From Gammaproteobacteria bacterium (GTDB taxonomy: Bacteria; Pseudomonadota; Gammaproteobacteria; Steroidobacterales; Steroidobacteraceae), in NCBI GenBank assembly GCA_028293805.1, contig JAQGOC010000363.1, forward strand, positions 1 to 64,000: DNA of 64,000 nt, written 5' to 3'. The notes beneath the pieces are model-generated. The model was not told the DNA's origin. It ran no database searches and was given only the letters and a program-made list of their open reading frames with translations. This document shows, piece after piece, positions 18,399 to 27,779 of the stretch. The translations under genes were made by a program, and so were the position numbers. Numbering within the stretch: the first letter of the stretch is position 1; the number at the start of each line of letters is the position of its first letter.

Positions 18399-18417
18399 GC
18401 ATAACATCAGGTTATGC
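18399..18417. promoter_or_regulatory. additional LysR-type dyad (GCATAAC-ATCAG-GTTATGC)
   Basis: This is a perfect 7-base-arm dyad identical in arms and spacing to the other operators. It lies 96 bases (about nine turns) from the dyad at 18303-18321 and 165 bases before the transaminase ATG. In the leftward direction CATGGC follows at about 16 bases, a degraded form of the CATTGGC block, without a clear -10. It may be an auxiliary site for the leftward operon or the operator of the transaminase gene. Confidence 0.65.
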
Positions 18418-18581
18418 AGTTCGGAGTCCTTCAAGTACGCGCACCGGGTGCGCCTCCCCCCCCGGCCGGGCTGTTCCGAAGTCCTGTGAGGGCTTTTTCT
18501 TTGACCGCACGACCTGAGCTGGTTTCGCAGGCTTCGGCGGGTCGCTACACTGTTGCAACGAGCCACGGATCATCTGCTGTC

Positions 18582-19448
18582 ATGACAGACGTCTTCCTCA
18601 ACGGCACTTTCGTGAGCGCCGCTCAAGCGAGCATCTCCCCGATGGACCGGGGTTTCCTGTTCGCTGACGGCGTCTACGAAGTCATTCCGGCATTCAACGG
18701 CGTCCTGTTCCGCCTGAACGAGCACCTGCTGCGGCTGCAGCGCTCCTTGAGCGCCCTGCAAATCCAAAACCCTCACTCGGCGCAAGTCTGGCAGGCGCTT
18801 TGCAAGGAGCTGCTCGTGCGCAATGGCCGGGGAAACAGCTCGGTGTATCTGCAGATCACCCGCGGAGCACCGGAAAAGCGCGACCATGGATTTCCCGTCC
18901 CCCCGGCGCAGCCCACAGTGTTCATGGCGACGTCGCCCATCCCGGCATCCTCGATAAGCGATTCGGCTGCCGCGCCTGGCGCCGCCGCCATTGTGGCGGA
19001 CGACATTCGCTGGGGTCGCTGCGACATCAAGGCCATCGCGCTTCTCCCGAATATCATGCTGCGCCAGCAAGCCATCGCCGCCGGTGCCGCCGAAGCGATC
19101 CTCGTCCGTGACGGCCTGGTCACTGAAGGCTCTTCGACCAATGTGTTTGTAGTCAAGGACGGGGAAATCGCCACCCCGCCCTGCTCCCGTATGATTCTGG
19201 CGGGCGTGACTCGCGAGCTGGTGGTGGAGCTGTGCCGCCAGCATGAGCTTCCCCTGGCCGAGCAGGAAATTCCCAGGGAGCGGCTTTACGACGCCGATGA
19301 GATCTGGGTGACGAGCTCCAGCAAGGACGCCTTGCCCATCGTCAGCCTGGACGGTCACCCGGTGGGTAGCGGCCGTCCCGGACCGCGATGGAGAGCGCTG
19401 GCGCAGCATTTCCTGAACTACAAGCAGACTGTGTGCCGCCTCGCTTAG
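18582..19448 (+). CDS. D-amino-acid transaminase-like (class IV aminotransferase)
   Basis: A 288-residue PLP enzyme of fold type IV. ISPMDRGFLFADGVYEVI is the N-terminal signature of D-amino-acid aminotransferases. CDIKAIALLPNIMLRQQA carries the PLP-binding lysine, and DGLVTEGSSTNVFVV binds the cofactor phosphate. The ATG was chosen because the family starts as MxDVFLNGTFV. The enzyme would interconvert D-glutamate plus pyruvate with 2-oxoglutarate plus D-alanine, or act on other D-amino acids. It precedes dgcN and dgcA on the same strand, supporting a D-amino-acid role; branched-chain or aminodeoxychorismate relatives are less likely. Confidence 0.82.
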   Translation: MTDVFLNGTFVSAAQASISPMDRGFLFADGVYEVIPAFNGVLFRLNEHLLRLQRSLSALQIQNPHSAQVWQALCKELLVRNGRGNSSVYLQITRGAPEKRDHGFPVPPAQPTVFMATSPIPASSISDSAAAPGAAAIVADDIRWGRCDIKAIALLPNIMLRQQAIAAGAAEAILVRDGLVTEGSSTNVFVVKDGEIATPPCSRMILAGVTRELVVELCRQHELPLAEQEIPRERLYDADEIWVTSSSKDALPIVSLDGHPVGSGRPGPRWRALAQHFLNYKQTVCRLA

Positions 19449-19533
19449 ACCGGCGGCGCCGTGCCGTTCTGCGCCAGAGCGTCCGGCCGCGCGATGCACC
19501 GAAGCGGGCGCCGAAGCTTCCTCTTGTGTGGAA

Positions 19534-19598
19534 ATAACTGAGGGTTATGTTCCCCGGCCTTTTTTTGATTGGTGGCGCCACAGAGCGCCGGCTATCGT
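19534..19598 (+). promoter_or_regulatory. LysR-type operator plus promoter for dgcN-dgcA
   Basis: ATAAC-TGAGG-GTTAT (19534-19548) is the core of the dyad. The 16-base gap is kept and is followed by GATTGGT (19567-19573). A -35-like TTGGTG and a -10-like TATCGT (19593-19598) are 18 bases apart. The dyad centre is near -64 from the predicted start, and the dgcN ATG follows about 28 bases after that start. Confidence 0.72.
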
Positions 19599-19632
19599 TT
19601 GTGTCGACCCTGAGCGGACTTGTGTGAATTCC

Positions 19633-20700
19633 ATGGTTATGACGAACTCAATTACTGCCACCACGAGTTCCAACCCGCCGCGCACAGCAAGCTGGGGGCC
19701 GCCTTATCTGCTATACCTTGGGGATGCGCACGATGATCTTGCGATCAAGACCGCGCGCGGCCTGGCTTTCTGGCGTCCGCAGTGGTGCCTCGGGCAATTC
19801 CGGGGTCCCGCCTGCAAATCCAGTCTCGACCTGCCGGATCTGAGTTTCGCTGCGGCCCGCGCTGCCGGCGCGAACACGATGGTGGTCGGAATCGCCAACG
19901 CCGGCGGGGTGATGGCGCCGCAAACCGTCCGTGATGTGGTTGCCGCGATCGAGGCGGGGCTGAATATCGCCTCCGGCCTACATCAGCGCCTGGACGCTCA
20001 CCCGGCGATTGCGGAGGCGGCTGCGCGTACTGGACGCGCGCTGTTCGATGCACGGCGGTTCCCACACGACATACCCGTAGGCAAAGGCATGCGCCGCAGC
20101 GGCCGGCGGCTTCTTACAGTGGGCACGGATTGCTCGGTCGGCAAGATGTATACGACGCTGGCGCTCGAGCAGGAATTGCGTAAGCGCGGGATAGCAGCCG
20201 ATTTTCGCGCAACCGGCCAGACGGGCATTCTGATCGCGGGCTCCGGCGTGCCGATCGATGCGTTGATCGCGGATTTCATTTCCGGCGGAGCGGAGTGGGT
20301 GTCCCCCGCACGACGGGACGGCGGATGGGATCTGATCGAAGGCCAGGGTTCGCTATTCCATCCGTCATACGCCGGCGTGTCGTTGGGCTTGCTGCATGGA
20401 TCGCAGCCCGACGCGCTGGTACTCTGCCATGAGCCGCAGCGTCCTCATATGCGAGGCCTGCCGCACTATGCCGTACCGGACTTGAAGACCTGCCTCGAAA
20501 CCAATCTACAGTCCGCAAGGCTCACGCAGCCGGCGGTGCTGCCTGTTGGTATCGCGTTGAACACGTCGAAGCTGACGCCACAGGCCGCAGCGGAAGCCTG
20601 CAAGGCTGCCGAGGATGCGCTGGGTCTGCCCTGTCAGGATCCGGTAACCATGGGTGTCGGCCGCATAGTGGATAAGCTCTTGTCATGCTTCGCGAGCTGA
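19633..20700 (+). CDS. dgcN: DUF1611-family D-glutamate N-acetyltransferase (DgcN-like)
   Basis: The 355-residue product matches the DUF1611 family. The N-terminal domain contains GLAFWRPQWCLGQFRG and ANTMVVGIANAGGVM; the C-terminal P-loop-like domain has LLTVGTDCSVGKMYTTLALE and then ATGQTGILIAGSGVP. From memory, DgcN members acetylate D-glutamate, and the partner DgcA then racemises N-acetyl-D-glutamate. The start at 19633 (or the ATG at 19639) is chosen because the promoter lies at 19569-19598; the frame is open further upstream but that would be untranscribed. The stop overlaps dgcA by 16 bases. The enzyme should be cytoplasmic. Confidence 0.82.
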   Translation: MVMTNSITATTSSNPPRTASWGPPYLLYLGDAHDDLAIKTARGLAFWRPQWCLGQFRGPACKSSLDLPDLSFAAARAAGANTMVVGIANAGGVMAPQTVRDVVAAIEAGLNIASGLHQRLDAHPAIAEAAARTGRALFDARRFPHDIPVGKGMRRSGRRLLTVGTDCSVGKMYTTLALEQELRKRGIAADFRATGQTGILIAGSGVPIDALIADFISGGAEWVSPARRDGGWDLIEGQGSLFHPSYAGVSLGLLHGSQPDALVLCHEPQRPHMRGLPHYAVPDLKTCLETNLQSARLTQPAVLPVGIALNTSKLTPQAAAEACKAAEDALGLPCQDPVTMGVGRIVDKLLSCFAS

Positions 20701-21680
20701 CAGCCGCGCACGAATCCTGGCCACTTGCGACGCCCTTCCGCATTTCGCGTGGGGTCAAGATTGCAGCGGACGTCGTGGTGGTGGAGATCAGGCAAGGCAA
20801 TGCGCGCGGACGTGGTGAAGGAGTGCCCTATGCGCGTTACGGCGAGACCGTCGCTTCCGTGCTGGAGCAGGTGCGTGACATCACAACGGCGATTGCCGGG
20901 GGAATGACGCGCGAGTCACTGCAGCAGGCTCTGTCGCCCGGTGCGGCTCGCAATGCACTCGACTGCGCCTTGTGGGATCTGTCGGCATCCTTGACCGCGC
21001 AATCCATGACCGCGCAGCTTGGCCAAGGGCCGGTGCCCGCGTTAACCAGCGCTCTCACCGTCGGCCTCGATACACCGGATGCGATGCAAGCCGCAGCGGT
21101 ACAGCTGCGAGCCGCACCCCTGATCAAAGTTAAAGTCGACGCCGGCAATCCCGAAGCACAACTACGGGCCGTGCGGGCGGGGGCTCCGAACGCACGGCTC
21201 ATCGTCGATCCCAACGAGAGCTGGGATATAAAACTTCTCGAGGCGATGCAGCCCGTCCTCCTGGACGTGCGTGTCGAACTGATCGAGCAGCCGCTGCCCG
21301 CGAAGGACGACGAGGCACTCGAAGCGTTTCGTCCCGTTCTGCCGATCTGCGCGGATGAATCCTGCCATGTCGCGGGGGATCTGCCGAAGCTGCTGAAGCG
21401 CTATCAGGCAATCAACATCAAGCTGGACAAGACGGGGGGCCTCAGCGGGGCCCTGGAGTTGTTGCAGCAGGCCAGGACAGCGGGCCTGCAAATCATGTGC
21501 GGCTGCATGATCTGCACTTCGCTGGGGATCGCGCCAGCTTTCCACATCGCACGACATGCCGCCTTCGTCGATCTGGACGGACCTCTGTGGCTGAAAGAGG
21601 ATCATCCGGGCGGCGCGCGCGTCGCAGACGGGAAGCTGTTGGCGCCCTCCGAGGCGTTGTGGGGAGCCGGCGGACGATGA
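20685..21680 (+). CDS. dgcA: enolase-superfamily epimerase (DgcA / dipeptide-epimerase type)
   Basis: A 331-residue member of the muconate-lactonising subgroup. The catalytic KxK motif is in PLIKVKVDAG. Metal ligands lie in IVDPNESWD, ELIEQPLP and ICADESCH, and the second-face lysine is in NIKLDKTGG. All are intact. Relatives are L-Ala-D/L-Glu epimerases, while those linked to DUF1611 genes racemise N-acetyl-D-glutamate. The 16-base overlap with dgcN argues for the latter. Either activity handles D-glutamate. The symbol is unrelated to diguanylate cyclases also called DgcA. It is convergent with the CapA-like gene. Confidence 0.85.
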   Translation: MLRELTAAHESWPLATPFRISRGVKIAADVVVVEIRQGNARGRGEGVPYARYGETVASVLEQVRDITTAIAGGMTRESLQQALSPGAARNALDCALWDLSASLTAQSMTAQLGQGPVPALTSALTVGLDTPDAMQAAAVQLRAAPLIKVKVDAGNPEAQLRAVRAGAPNARLIVDPNESWDIKLLEAMQPVLLDVRVELIEQPLPAKDDEALEAFRPVLPICADESCHVAGDLPKLLKRYQAINIKLDKTGGLSGALELLQQARTAGLQIMCGCMICTSLGIAPAFHIARHAAFVDLDGPLWLKEDHPGGARVADGKLLAPSEALWGAGGR

Positions 21681-21701
21681 TCCGCTCGCCGGCGACCTTC
21701 G

Positions 21702-23114
21702 TCATTTCCAGGAAAGAGTGACGACCCCGTTCTTGGAGTGCACGGTAGTCCCGTACGGCGCACAGAGCTCTTCCAGATCCTTGAAGATCTGCGCGGCTTC
21801 CGCTTCCGGCGCGGGATAGGGCTGACCTCGCTTGATGCGCGGTTGTCCGAAGCCCATGGAGATGGGATGCAGGCGGATCTCCTTCAAGGTCCGGTCATTG
21901 GCATAGACGATCTCGGCCACGACGCTCTGCCAGTACTTGCGGTCCGCGGGAAAGCCCACTGTGTCGTTCTTCGAGCGCTTGTCGTAGTACTCGCTGACCA
22001 GGGAGCTGTCGTTGAGACCTGTCTTCTCGTAGTTGTCGGCCGGCTGCAGATCCACCAGGTCATTCTCCATGATGAAATTGCCCATCGAGTAGAAGATCGG
22101 CTTGCCCTTGTAGATCTCGATCCCGCGCAGCACGTGTGGGCCGTGGGCCACCATCATGTCGGCCCCCGCATCGATCATCGCATGGGCAAATTCGACGGTG
22201 AAATCGGCCGGCTTGCCCCGCTCCGCGGGCGTTGCAGACTCGTGCGCGTGGATGCTCACCATCACCCAATCGGCCTGCTCGCGGGCATTGCGCACCTCGG
22301 CCGACAGCTCCTCGAGATCTCTCTTATTGGCTTTGGTGCTGACACCGATCTCCTTGCCGACGACATACTTGGCACCGGACCAGGCAAGCGAGCCGTCTTT
22401 GGCGTCGTCCGCACCGCCCTCGCCCATGTTGGCGCTGGGTGGACCTTTCAACTTCGAGAGCGTGTCGTACGTCTCCTGCGTGACCGTATAGGTGGTCGAA
22501 TGGCGCAGTGGGTTGATTCCGGGCCGGCCGCGCATGTCCGGTCGCTGCGCGCCCGCGATGATGGCATCGGGAAAGGTGGCGGCCACGGAGATGAGCGCCA
22601 CTCGCCCTTTCGGCGTGTCCAGATAGCCCGGACGGCGGGCGAGCGCCAGGTTTTCGCCGACACCGGCATACACGAACTTCGTCTGCGACAGCGCCACCAG
22701 GGTACTGCGCATTCCGTCCACGCCATAGTCGTTTACGTGATTGTTGGCGAGTCCGAGCAGATCGAACCCAGCCCACGCCAGCTCATCGGTCACGAAGCGC
22801 GGGGAGCCCATGTAAGTGCCGCCACTCTGCTGCGCCCCCGCAAGGGTAAAGTCGTGGATCTGCGTCTCGAAATTCGTGAACGCCACGTCTGCCTTGCGGA
22901 TGACACCGAACATCCTATCGACCCCGGGCAGGCTGGATGTCGACAGCCGCCGGTTGATGATCGAGTCGCCCGTGGCGACGAAGACCATCTCGTTCTGGGC
23001 ACCGGCTGCGGACTCCCAGCCGCTCGCCACGCCGGTGGCGGAAGTAGGCTGGGAGGTGAGCGCAACAACGAAGCCCAGCGCGCATGCTGCACCGATTTGA
23101 GTACTGCGATTCAT
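21702..23114 (-). CDS. CapA/PgsA-like protein (poly-gamma-glutamate family)
   Basis: A 470-residue exported protein with a signal peptide (CALGFVVALTSQPTSATG). It has the metallophosphatase-like CapA pattern: VFVATGDSIINRR, ADVAFTNFETQI, LGLANNHVNDYG, MVSIHAHESATP, VAHGPHVLRGIE and FYSMGNFIMEN. CapA/PgsA proteins serve capsule poly-gamma-glutamate systems, but no PgsB/PgsC synthase is present, so synthesis is unlikely. Placed 67 bases after a TonB receptor and facing D-glutamate genes, it more plausibly acts on gamma-glutamyl material in the periplasm; this is inference. It lacks its own dyad and should be co-transcribed with the receptor. Confidence 0.8.
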   Translation of the reverse strand: MNRSTQIGAACALGFVVALTSQPTSATGVASGWESAAGAQNEMVFVATGDSIINRRLSTSSLPGVDRMFGVIRKADVAFTNFETQIHDFTLAGAQQSGGTYMGSPRFVTDELAWAGFDLLGLANNHVNDYGVDGMRSTLVALSQTKFVYAGVGENLALARRPGYLDTPKGRVALISVAATFPDAIIAGAQRPDMRGRPGINPLRHSTTYTVTQETYDTLSKLKGPPSANMGEGGADDAKDGSLAWSGAKYVVGKEIGVSTKANKRDLEELSAEVRNAREQADWVMVSIHAHESATPAERGKPADFTVEFAHAMIDAGADMMVAHGPHVLRGIEIYKGKPIFYSMGNFIMENDLVDLQPADNYEKTGLNDSSLVSEYYDKRSKNDTVGFPADRKYWQSVVAEIVYANDRTLKEIRLHPISMGFGQPRIKRGQPYPAPEAEAAQIFKDLEELCAPYGTTVHSKNGVVTLSWK

Positions 23115-23181
23115 GTCTGTTCAGTCATATCCACAAGTGAGGTGGGGCAAGTGTCCGCAGCGCCGCTGCTGCGGCCTCCTA

Positions 23182-26100
23182 TCAGAAGTCCTTCGTGACC
23201 CGCAGCGACCAGGTACGGCCAGCCGCCATGCTCTGGTAAACGGTTGGATCGTAGCCGGCGGGATCCGAGCTCAATGGCGGCGCTTCGTTGGCCAGGTTGA
23301 TCACACCGAGCCGCAGCGTGGTCTGGTCGATGAAACTGCCTTCCCTGGTGAACTTGTAGGAGGCAAACGCATTCGTCGTGATGGAGGATTTGATCCTGAA
23401 GTAGTTGACGCCATCGATCCTATAGATGTAGCTCGGATTCCCCAGTGCTGCTGCCGCTGCGGGAGTGATCGTGGCATTCACGTCGGCATAGGAGCCAACG
23501 TAGTAGGCACTGACTCCAGCCCCCCAGATGTCATCTTTCGACCAGATGAGATTCATGGAGCCGCGCCAGCGCGTAGCACCCTCCAGGCCGACACGGTGCT
23601 CTATCGGAGCGCTCGCTGACGCTCTGCGCTGATACTTGTCGAGCCAGGTCGCGTCGGTAATCAGCTGGAAGCGCCCCCACGAGAACCTGGGCGACCGGTA
23701 AGTCATGTTCAGGTCGACGCCGTCGATCGTCGCGCTGGCAAGATTGGTGTAGGGCGTGGAGGTGGCCAGCAGGACGCCAACCGGCGCGAGCCATTGCGAC
23801 TGGGGCCGCCCGGCATTGTAGGCGGCGAAAGCCGCGCGATCCGCGGCGGTGATGACCGAGGATCGCGTAATCAGCGGATTGCCCGCATAGCCGCCGGTGC
23901 CACTGCCCAGATCGATTTGTGCAAGCGGGATACCCGCCGCCAGGGCCGCCTGCGTGGCGGCGAGCAGCCGCGCCGCATCGTCCTGTCCGAGCTGGGACAC
24001 GTTGGGAGCGGCGATCAGATTGGTCTGGTGGATCTTCCAGAAATCGGCCGAGAGACTCAGGCCGTCCACGTAGGGAACGTCAAACACCACACCGAGGGTT
24101 CCACCTTCGGATTTTTCCGGCTGCAGATTGTGATTGCCCACGATGGTCGTCAGGCGCTGGGCCTGGCCATCGCCTGGTTGATTCGTCACCGGTCCGCGGT
24201 AGGGGTCGTACGCCGTGCCCACGGTGGAACGCGAGGGATAGTTCAATACGGCGAGATTCGGCGCGCGAAATCCATGGTTGTACGAGCCGCGGAACATCAC
24301 TGCCTGCACGGGCCTCCAGTCAAACGTGAACTTCGGATTCGTCGTACCGCCGAAGTCGCTGTAGTGCTCATAACGGACCGCCGCTCCGAAATCCAGTTTG
24401 GCCAGCATGGGCAGGGCATTGGCGGCGGAGAAAACCGGGATGACCGTTTCGGCGAACGCAGCCCCGACCGTACGGCTTCCAATCACGTTGCCCGCAGCCG
24501 AGGCCTGCACGAAGTCATTGTTGTTGGGATCCAGGCCCAGCGGGTTTGCATAGTTCAGCCCCGCGTACTGCGGCCGGGTCAGCGCGTAGTTCTCGTAACG
24601 GAACTCCATGCCCGAGGCCAGCTGCACCGGCCCGCCGGGAAGATCGAAAAGCTCCCCGTTGACGTGACCATCCCAGGACGCGAGGATGTCGCGTCCCTGC
24701 TGATGCAACTTCTGGACGAACGAGCTCATCTGCGCCTCGGTGTTGGTGTACGGCTGGTTCGGGACAACCTTGCCCCCCACGATCTGGAAGGTGTAGTTGA
24801 ACGGGTTGAAGGCGGTCGCGTCCGTCAGACGCGTGGCCGCGGCCAGCGCGCTCTCCCGAATGGCGTTTTGCGAAGTATCCGTCACGTGATCGATGGAATA
24901 CATCAGCGCCGATTCAAAGGTCCACGTGCCGCCGAGCTTGCCGCGCGCCCCCGCCAGCGCCCGTGCAAAATCCGAGTTGATCTCGATCCTTTCCGGCCCA
25001 TCGTTCACCAAGCGCGTGGCATTGATGGTGACGGCCTGGGGCGTGCCGACCAGCCGTGGCGACCCGCTGGCCGTCGGTGCACCGGCCGGATCATAGAAGC
25101 TCGTTCCATATGGGTTCCAGGGATTGTTCGCCGGGACGACGAGCGGCACGTCCGTGTTGATTCCGTAGGCCACGGCAGGACGCTCTTGCACCGATTCCGC
25201 CCGGTACAAAGCCAGCTCGCCGAACAGCGAGAGGCTGTCATTGAGCTTGTAATCCAGGGCGTTGAACCAGTTGATGCGCTTGGTCTGCGGTTCGGCGTAT
25301 CCGGTCGAGTTCACGTCGTAATAGGCGCCCAGCTGCGCTCCCGTCCGGGCGGGAGCGGTTGTCTGGATCGCGGCGCCGCCGCCCGCCACCGGCACGAGAT
25401 AGTTGACGGTCTTCGAGCTGCCGATCAGAAAGGACGGATAGGCGCCGGAGGCACTGCGGTCGAAGAAAGGTCCGTTGGCTGCGTTGAAGCCCGGCGGGGC
25501 GAGTGCCACTTTGTTCGAGTCCGTGGCATTGGGCAGATCGGAGGACTTGATGGCCTGTTTCCAGTACAGGTTGAAGTCGGAGGTCCAGTGAAGGTTGCCG
25601 CCGAGAGCATCGTTGCCGTGCAACAGGCTGAATCCGCCCGAGGAGCCGGAGGCAATCTCGGTCATCTGCGCTTGCAGCTGAACCTGGTTGCCGACATATT
25701 TGTTGTCAGTGACGAAGTTGATGACGCCAGCGACCGCGTCGGATCCGTAAAGGGACGATGCGCCGTCCCTCAGGACGTCCACCCGGCTCAGTCCGACAGT
25801 CGGCAGCACGTTCACGTTTACGGACAGCTCCGGCACGCCACCTTCCTGCGCGGAGATGCCGTGCGATGCCACGCGGCGCCCATTCAGCAGGACCAGGGTG
25901 TTTCCCGAGCCGAGTCCACGCAAGTTTACGGCTGCAATGTCGCCGCGTGCGCCCGCTCCCCCCTGAGTGGAATCGTTGATGGGGACATTGACGACTGCGG
26001 GCAGTGCAGTAAGCAGATCCGCAGGCGTGTTTGCATCGCGCAGACCCATTTGCTCCGGGCCCAGGACGGTCACGGGCAGCGCCGCGGTGTCGGACCTGCG

Positions 26101-26325
26101 GATACTGGTTCCCGTGACCACGACTTCCTGCAATTCCGAGGAATCCTGTTGGGAGCCCGATGCGGCGCTCTGCGAGTTCGCCTGCTCCACAGTCGCTGTG
26201 GTCTCGTCCGCGTGTGCACCCGGGGCTCCTGTTATCGCAAGCAGTCCGATGAGACCTCTCACCTTCCACGTTCGCGAGCTCGCTTCGCTGCGATCAGAGC
26301 AAAGTAGTTCGTTCGGTATCGGCAC
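23182..26325 (-). CDS. large TonB-dependent receptor
   Basis: A 1047-residue receptor. The signal region RGLIGLLAITGAPGAHA is followed by the TonB-box-like ELQEVVVTGTSIRR, the plug (DLLTALPAVVNV, NTLVLLNGRR, RVDVLRDGASSLYGSDAVAGVINFVT) and a barrel ending TWSLRVTKDF. The size and plug type fit receptors for oligomeric or peptide-like substrates. It starts with GTG, with GGAG seven bases upstream. The promoter carries the shared LysR-type dyad, and the CapA-like gene follows in the same direction. It is the likely outer-membrane entry point for the regulon's substrate. Confidence 0.9.
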   Translation of the reverse strand: MPIPNELLCSDRSEASSRTWKVRGLIGLLAITGAPGAHADETTATVEQANSQSAASGSQQDSSELQEVVVTGTSIRRSDTAALPVTVLGPEQMGLRDANTPADLLTALPAVVNVPINDSTQGGAGARGDIAAVNLRGLGSGNTLVLLNGRRVASHGISAQEGGVPELSVNVNVLPTVGLSRVDVLRDGASSLYGSDAVAGVINFVTDNKYVGNQVQLQAQMTEIASGSSGGFSLLHGNDALGGNLHWTSDFNLYWKQAIKSSDLPNATDSNKVALAPPGFNAANGPFFDRSASGAYPSFLIGSSKTVNYLVPVAGGGAAIQTTAPARTGAQLGAYYDVNSTGYAEPQTKRINWFNALDYKLNDSLSLFGELALYRAESVQERPAVAYGINTDVPLVVPANNPWNPYGTSFYDPAGAPTASGSPRLVGTPQAVTINATRLVNDGPERIEINSDFARALAGARGKLGGTWTFESALMYSIDHVTDTSQNAIRESALAAATRLTDATAFNPFNYTFQIVGGKVVPNQPYTNTEAQMSSFVQKLHQQGRDILASWDGHVNGELFDLPGGPVQLASGMEFRYENYALTRPQYAGLNYANPLGLDPNNNDFVQASAAGNVIGSRTVGAAFAETVIPVFSAANALPMLAKLDFGAAVRYEHYSDFGGTTNPKFTFDWRPVQAVMFRGSYNHGFRAPNLAVLNYPSRSTVGTAYDPYRGPVTNQPGDGQAQRLTTIVGNHNLQPEKSEGGTLGVVFDVPYVDGLSLSADFWKIHQTNLIAAPNVSQLGQDDAARLLAATQAALAAGIPLAQIDLGSGTGGYAGNPLITRSSVITAADRAAFAAYNAGRPQSQWLAPVGVLLATSTPYTNLASATIDGVDLNMTYRSPRFSWGRFQLITDATWLDKYQRRASASAPIEHRVGLEGATRWRGSMNLIWSKDDIWGAGVSAYYVGSYADVNATITPAAAAALGNPSYIYRIDGVNYFRIKSSITTNAFASYKFTREGSFIDQTTLRLGVINLANEAPPLSSDPAGYDPTVYQSMAAGRTWSLRVTKDF

Positions 26326-26427
26326 AGGACAACTCCCCGAGTGATGAATGGCAACCGCCTATTGTTCGCGCGAGGAATGAAGTGATGCCGCCGCGTCGCT
26401 CGCCTCCCCGTCTCTCCCCCTGCTTTC

Positions 26428-26494
26428 ACGCTAGCAAGCGTCCCTGGCGCCAGCCAATGAAAAAATCACGAAAAAGCATAACCTGCTGTTATGC
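26428..26494 (-). promoter_or_regulatory. LysR-type operator plus promoter for the TonB receptor-CapA operon
   Basis: A perfect dyad GCATAAC-CTGCT-GTTATGC (26476-26494) is followed leftward, after exactly 16 bases, by CATTGGC (26453-26459). A -35-like TTGGCT and a weaker -10-like TAGCGT (26428-26433) are 18 bases apart. The dyad lies between the receptor and the divergent LysR gene, the usual place for a LysR binding site. Confidence 0.72.
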
Positions 26495-26795
26495 ACTCGC
26501 CTCCGATGCATCAGGGCGGGGCGTCGTGGCTCTCTGGCGATCCATTTCGGTGCTAGGCAAGGCACGCAAAGTCAAGTGAGCGGCAGCGCACGAGTCGCGC
26601 GCGCCGCGCGCTTCATCGCGACGACTCCTGCCCGCGCTTGCATGTTGAGACGCTTGGCTTTAGGCCATTGCATATCACTTAGTGAACGATGCGCTCACCG
26701 CGCCGCGAGATGCGCGCGTGCGCAGACGGTGCAATCTCGGGGCGATGGCATAGCCTTTGCACCAGTCTCGAGCCTCATCAGTCCGGTAGGTCCCG

Positions 26796-27779
26796 ATGCC
26801 ATCCCGCAAGCGCGTTTCCGATTTCGAGCTCGCTCCCCTGGGACTCGTTCATCTGCGTTATATCGAGATGTTTCAGGCCATACTGCAGACGGGCACCCTG
26901 ACGGACGCCGCCTCTTTGCTGAACATCTCGCAGCCCGCTGCAACCAAGCTGCTACAGCAGGCCGAGCGGCGTCTGGGCTTCGCGTTGTTCGTGCGCGCCA
27001 AAGGGCAATGGCATCTCACTCCGGAAAGCCGCCTCCTGAAGGGGCAGATCGCGCGCATTTTCGATGAGCTGCGTGACCTGCAGCGGCTGGTCTCGAACAT
27101 CGCGCGCGCGGAGAAGTATCTGCTGCGCGTCGTCTGCACACCCACGTTGGCCAGTGCCGTCATCCCGAAATCGATGACGCTGTTGCGCCAGCAACTCGGG
27201 CAGATGACGGTCGAGCTGTCCACCCAGCATTCCCGCGAGATGCTGAAGTCCATCGTGCTACGCGAGGCGGATGTCGGTTTCACTCTGCAGGAGTTGAATC
27301 ATCCGGATATCCACTGCGAGCCTCTTTGCCAGGGCCCGCTGTCCCTGATCGCGCCGGCCGGGACCTGGTCGACCACCGATGCGCTGCAACCCATAGCGAT
27401 CGACGCGCTGGCCGATTCCTCTCTGGTCTGCATCACCAAGGCCGATGACCTCGGGCGGCGCCTGGAGGCGCACCTGGAGCAGTTGCAGCCGCCGGCCCGC
27501 ATTTCCATCTGGGTTCAGACATATCAGATTGCGAAGGACCTCGTCTGCGGCGGCGAGGGACTTGCGCTGGTCGATCCGTTTACGGCAGTCTCCGCCGGAC
27601 CGGAGCTGCAGATTCGCGTCGTCGAACCCGTCGTGCCGATCGACTTGTACGCTGTCTATCGCATCGACGGCCCCCTCAACCGTGTGCAGAAGTCCTTCGT
27701 TCAATGCGTCAAGACGGTGGCAAGCAACTCGATCAGCAGTCTTTCGAGCGCGGGGCCGAAAACTCACCCGGTCCGATGA
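26796..27779 (+). CDS. LysR-family regulator (DgcR-like candidate)
   Basis: A 327-residue LysR regulator. The helix-turn-helix lies at about residues 20-80 (YIEMFQAILQTGTLTDAASLL, then NISQPAATKLLQQAERRLG). The rest is a two-lobed effector-binding domain. It is divergent from the TonB receptor, with a LysR-type dyad between them, so it is the best candidate for the factor that binds the GCATAAC-N5-GTTATGC sites. LysR regulators are known to control dgcN/dgcA in other Proteobacteria. Its stop overlaps the HupE-like ATG (ATGA), coupling regulator and membrane protein. The effector may be D-glutamate or a derivative (inference). Confidence 0.85.
   Translation: MPSRKRVSDFELAPLGLVHLRYIEMFQAILQTGTLTDAASLLNISQPAATKLLQQAERRLGFALFVRAKGQWHLTPESRLLKGQIARIFDELRDLQRLVSNIARAEKYLLRVVCTPTLASAVIPKSMTLLRQQLGQMTVELSTQHSREMLKSIVLREADVGFTLQELNHPDIHCEPLCQGPLSLIAPAGTWSTTDALQPIAIDALADSSLVCITKADDLGRRLEAHLEQLQPPARISIWVQTYQIAKDLVCGGEGLALVDPFTAVSAGPELQIRVVEPVVPIDLYAVYRIDGPLNRVQKSFVQCVKTVASNSISSLSSAGPKTHPVR

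Noticed and set aside
21702..23114. A capsule poly-gamma-glutamate synthesis locus
   Set aside because: Only the CapA-like gene is present; the PgsB/PgsC ligase genes needed for synthesis are missing.
23794..26307. Long plus-strand frame antisense to the TonB receptor
   Set aside because: No known motifs and low-complexity composition; the receptor on the other strand is well supported.
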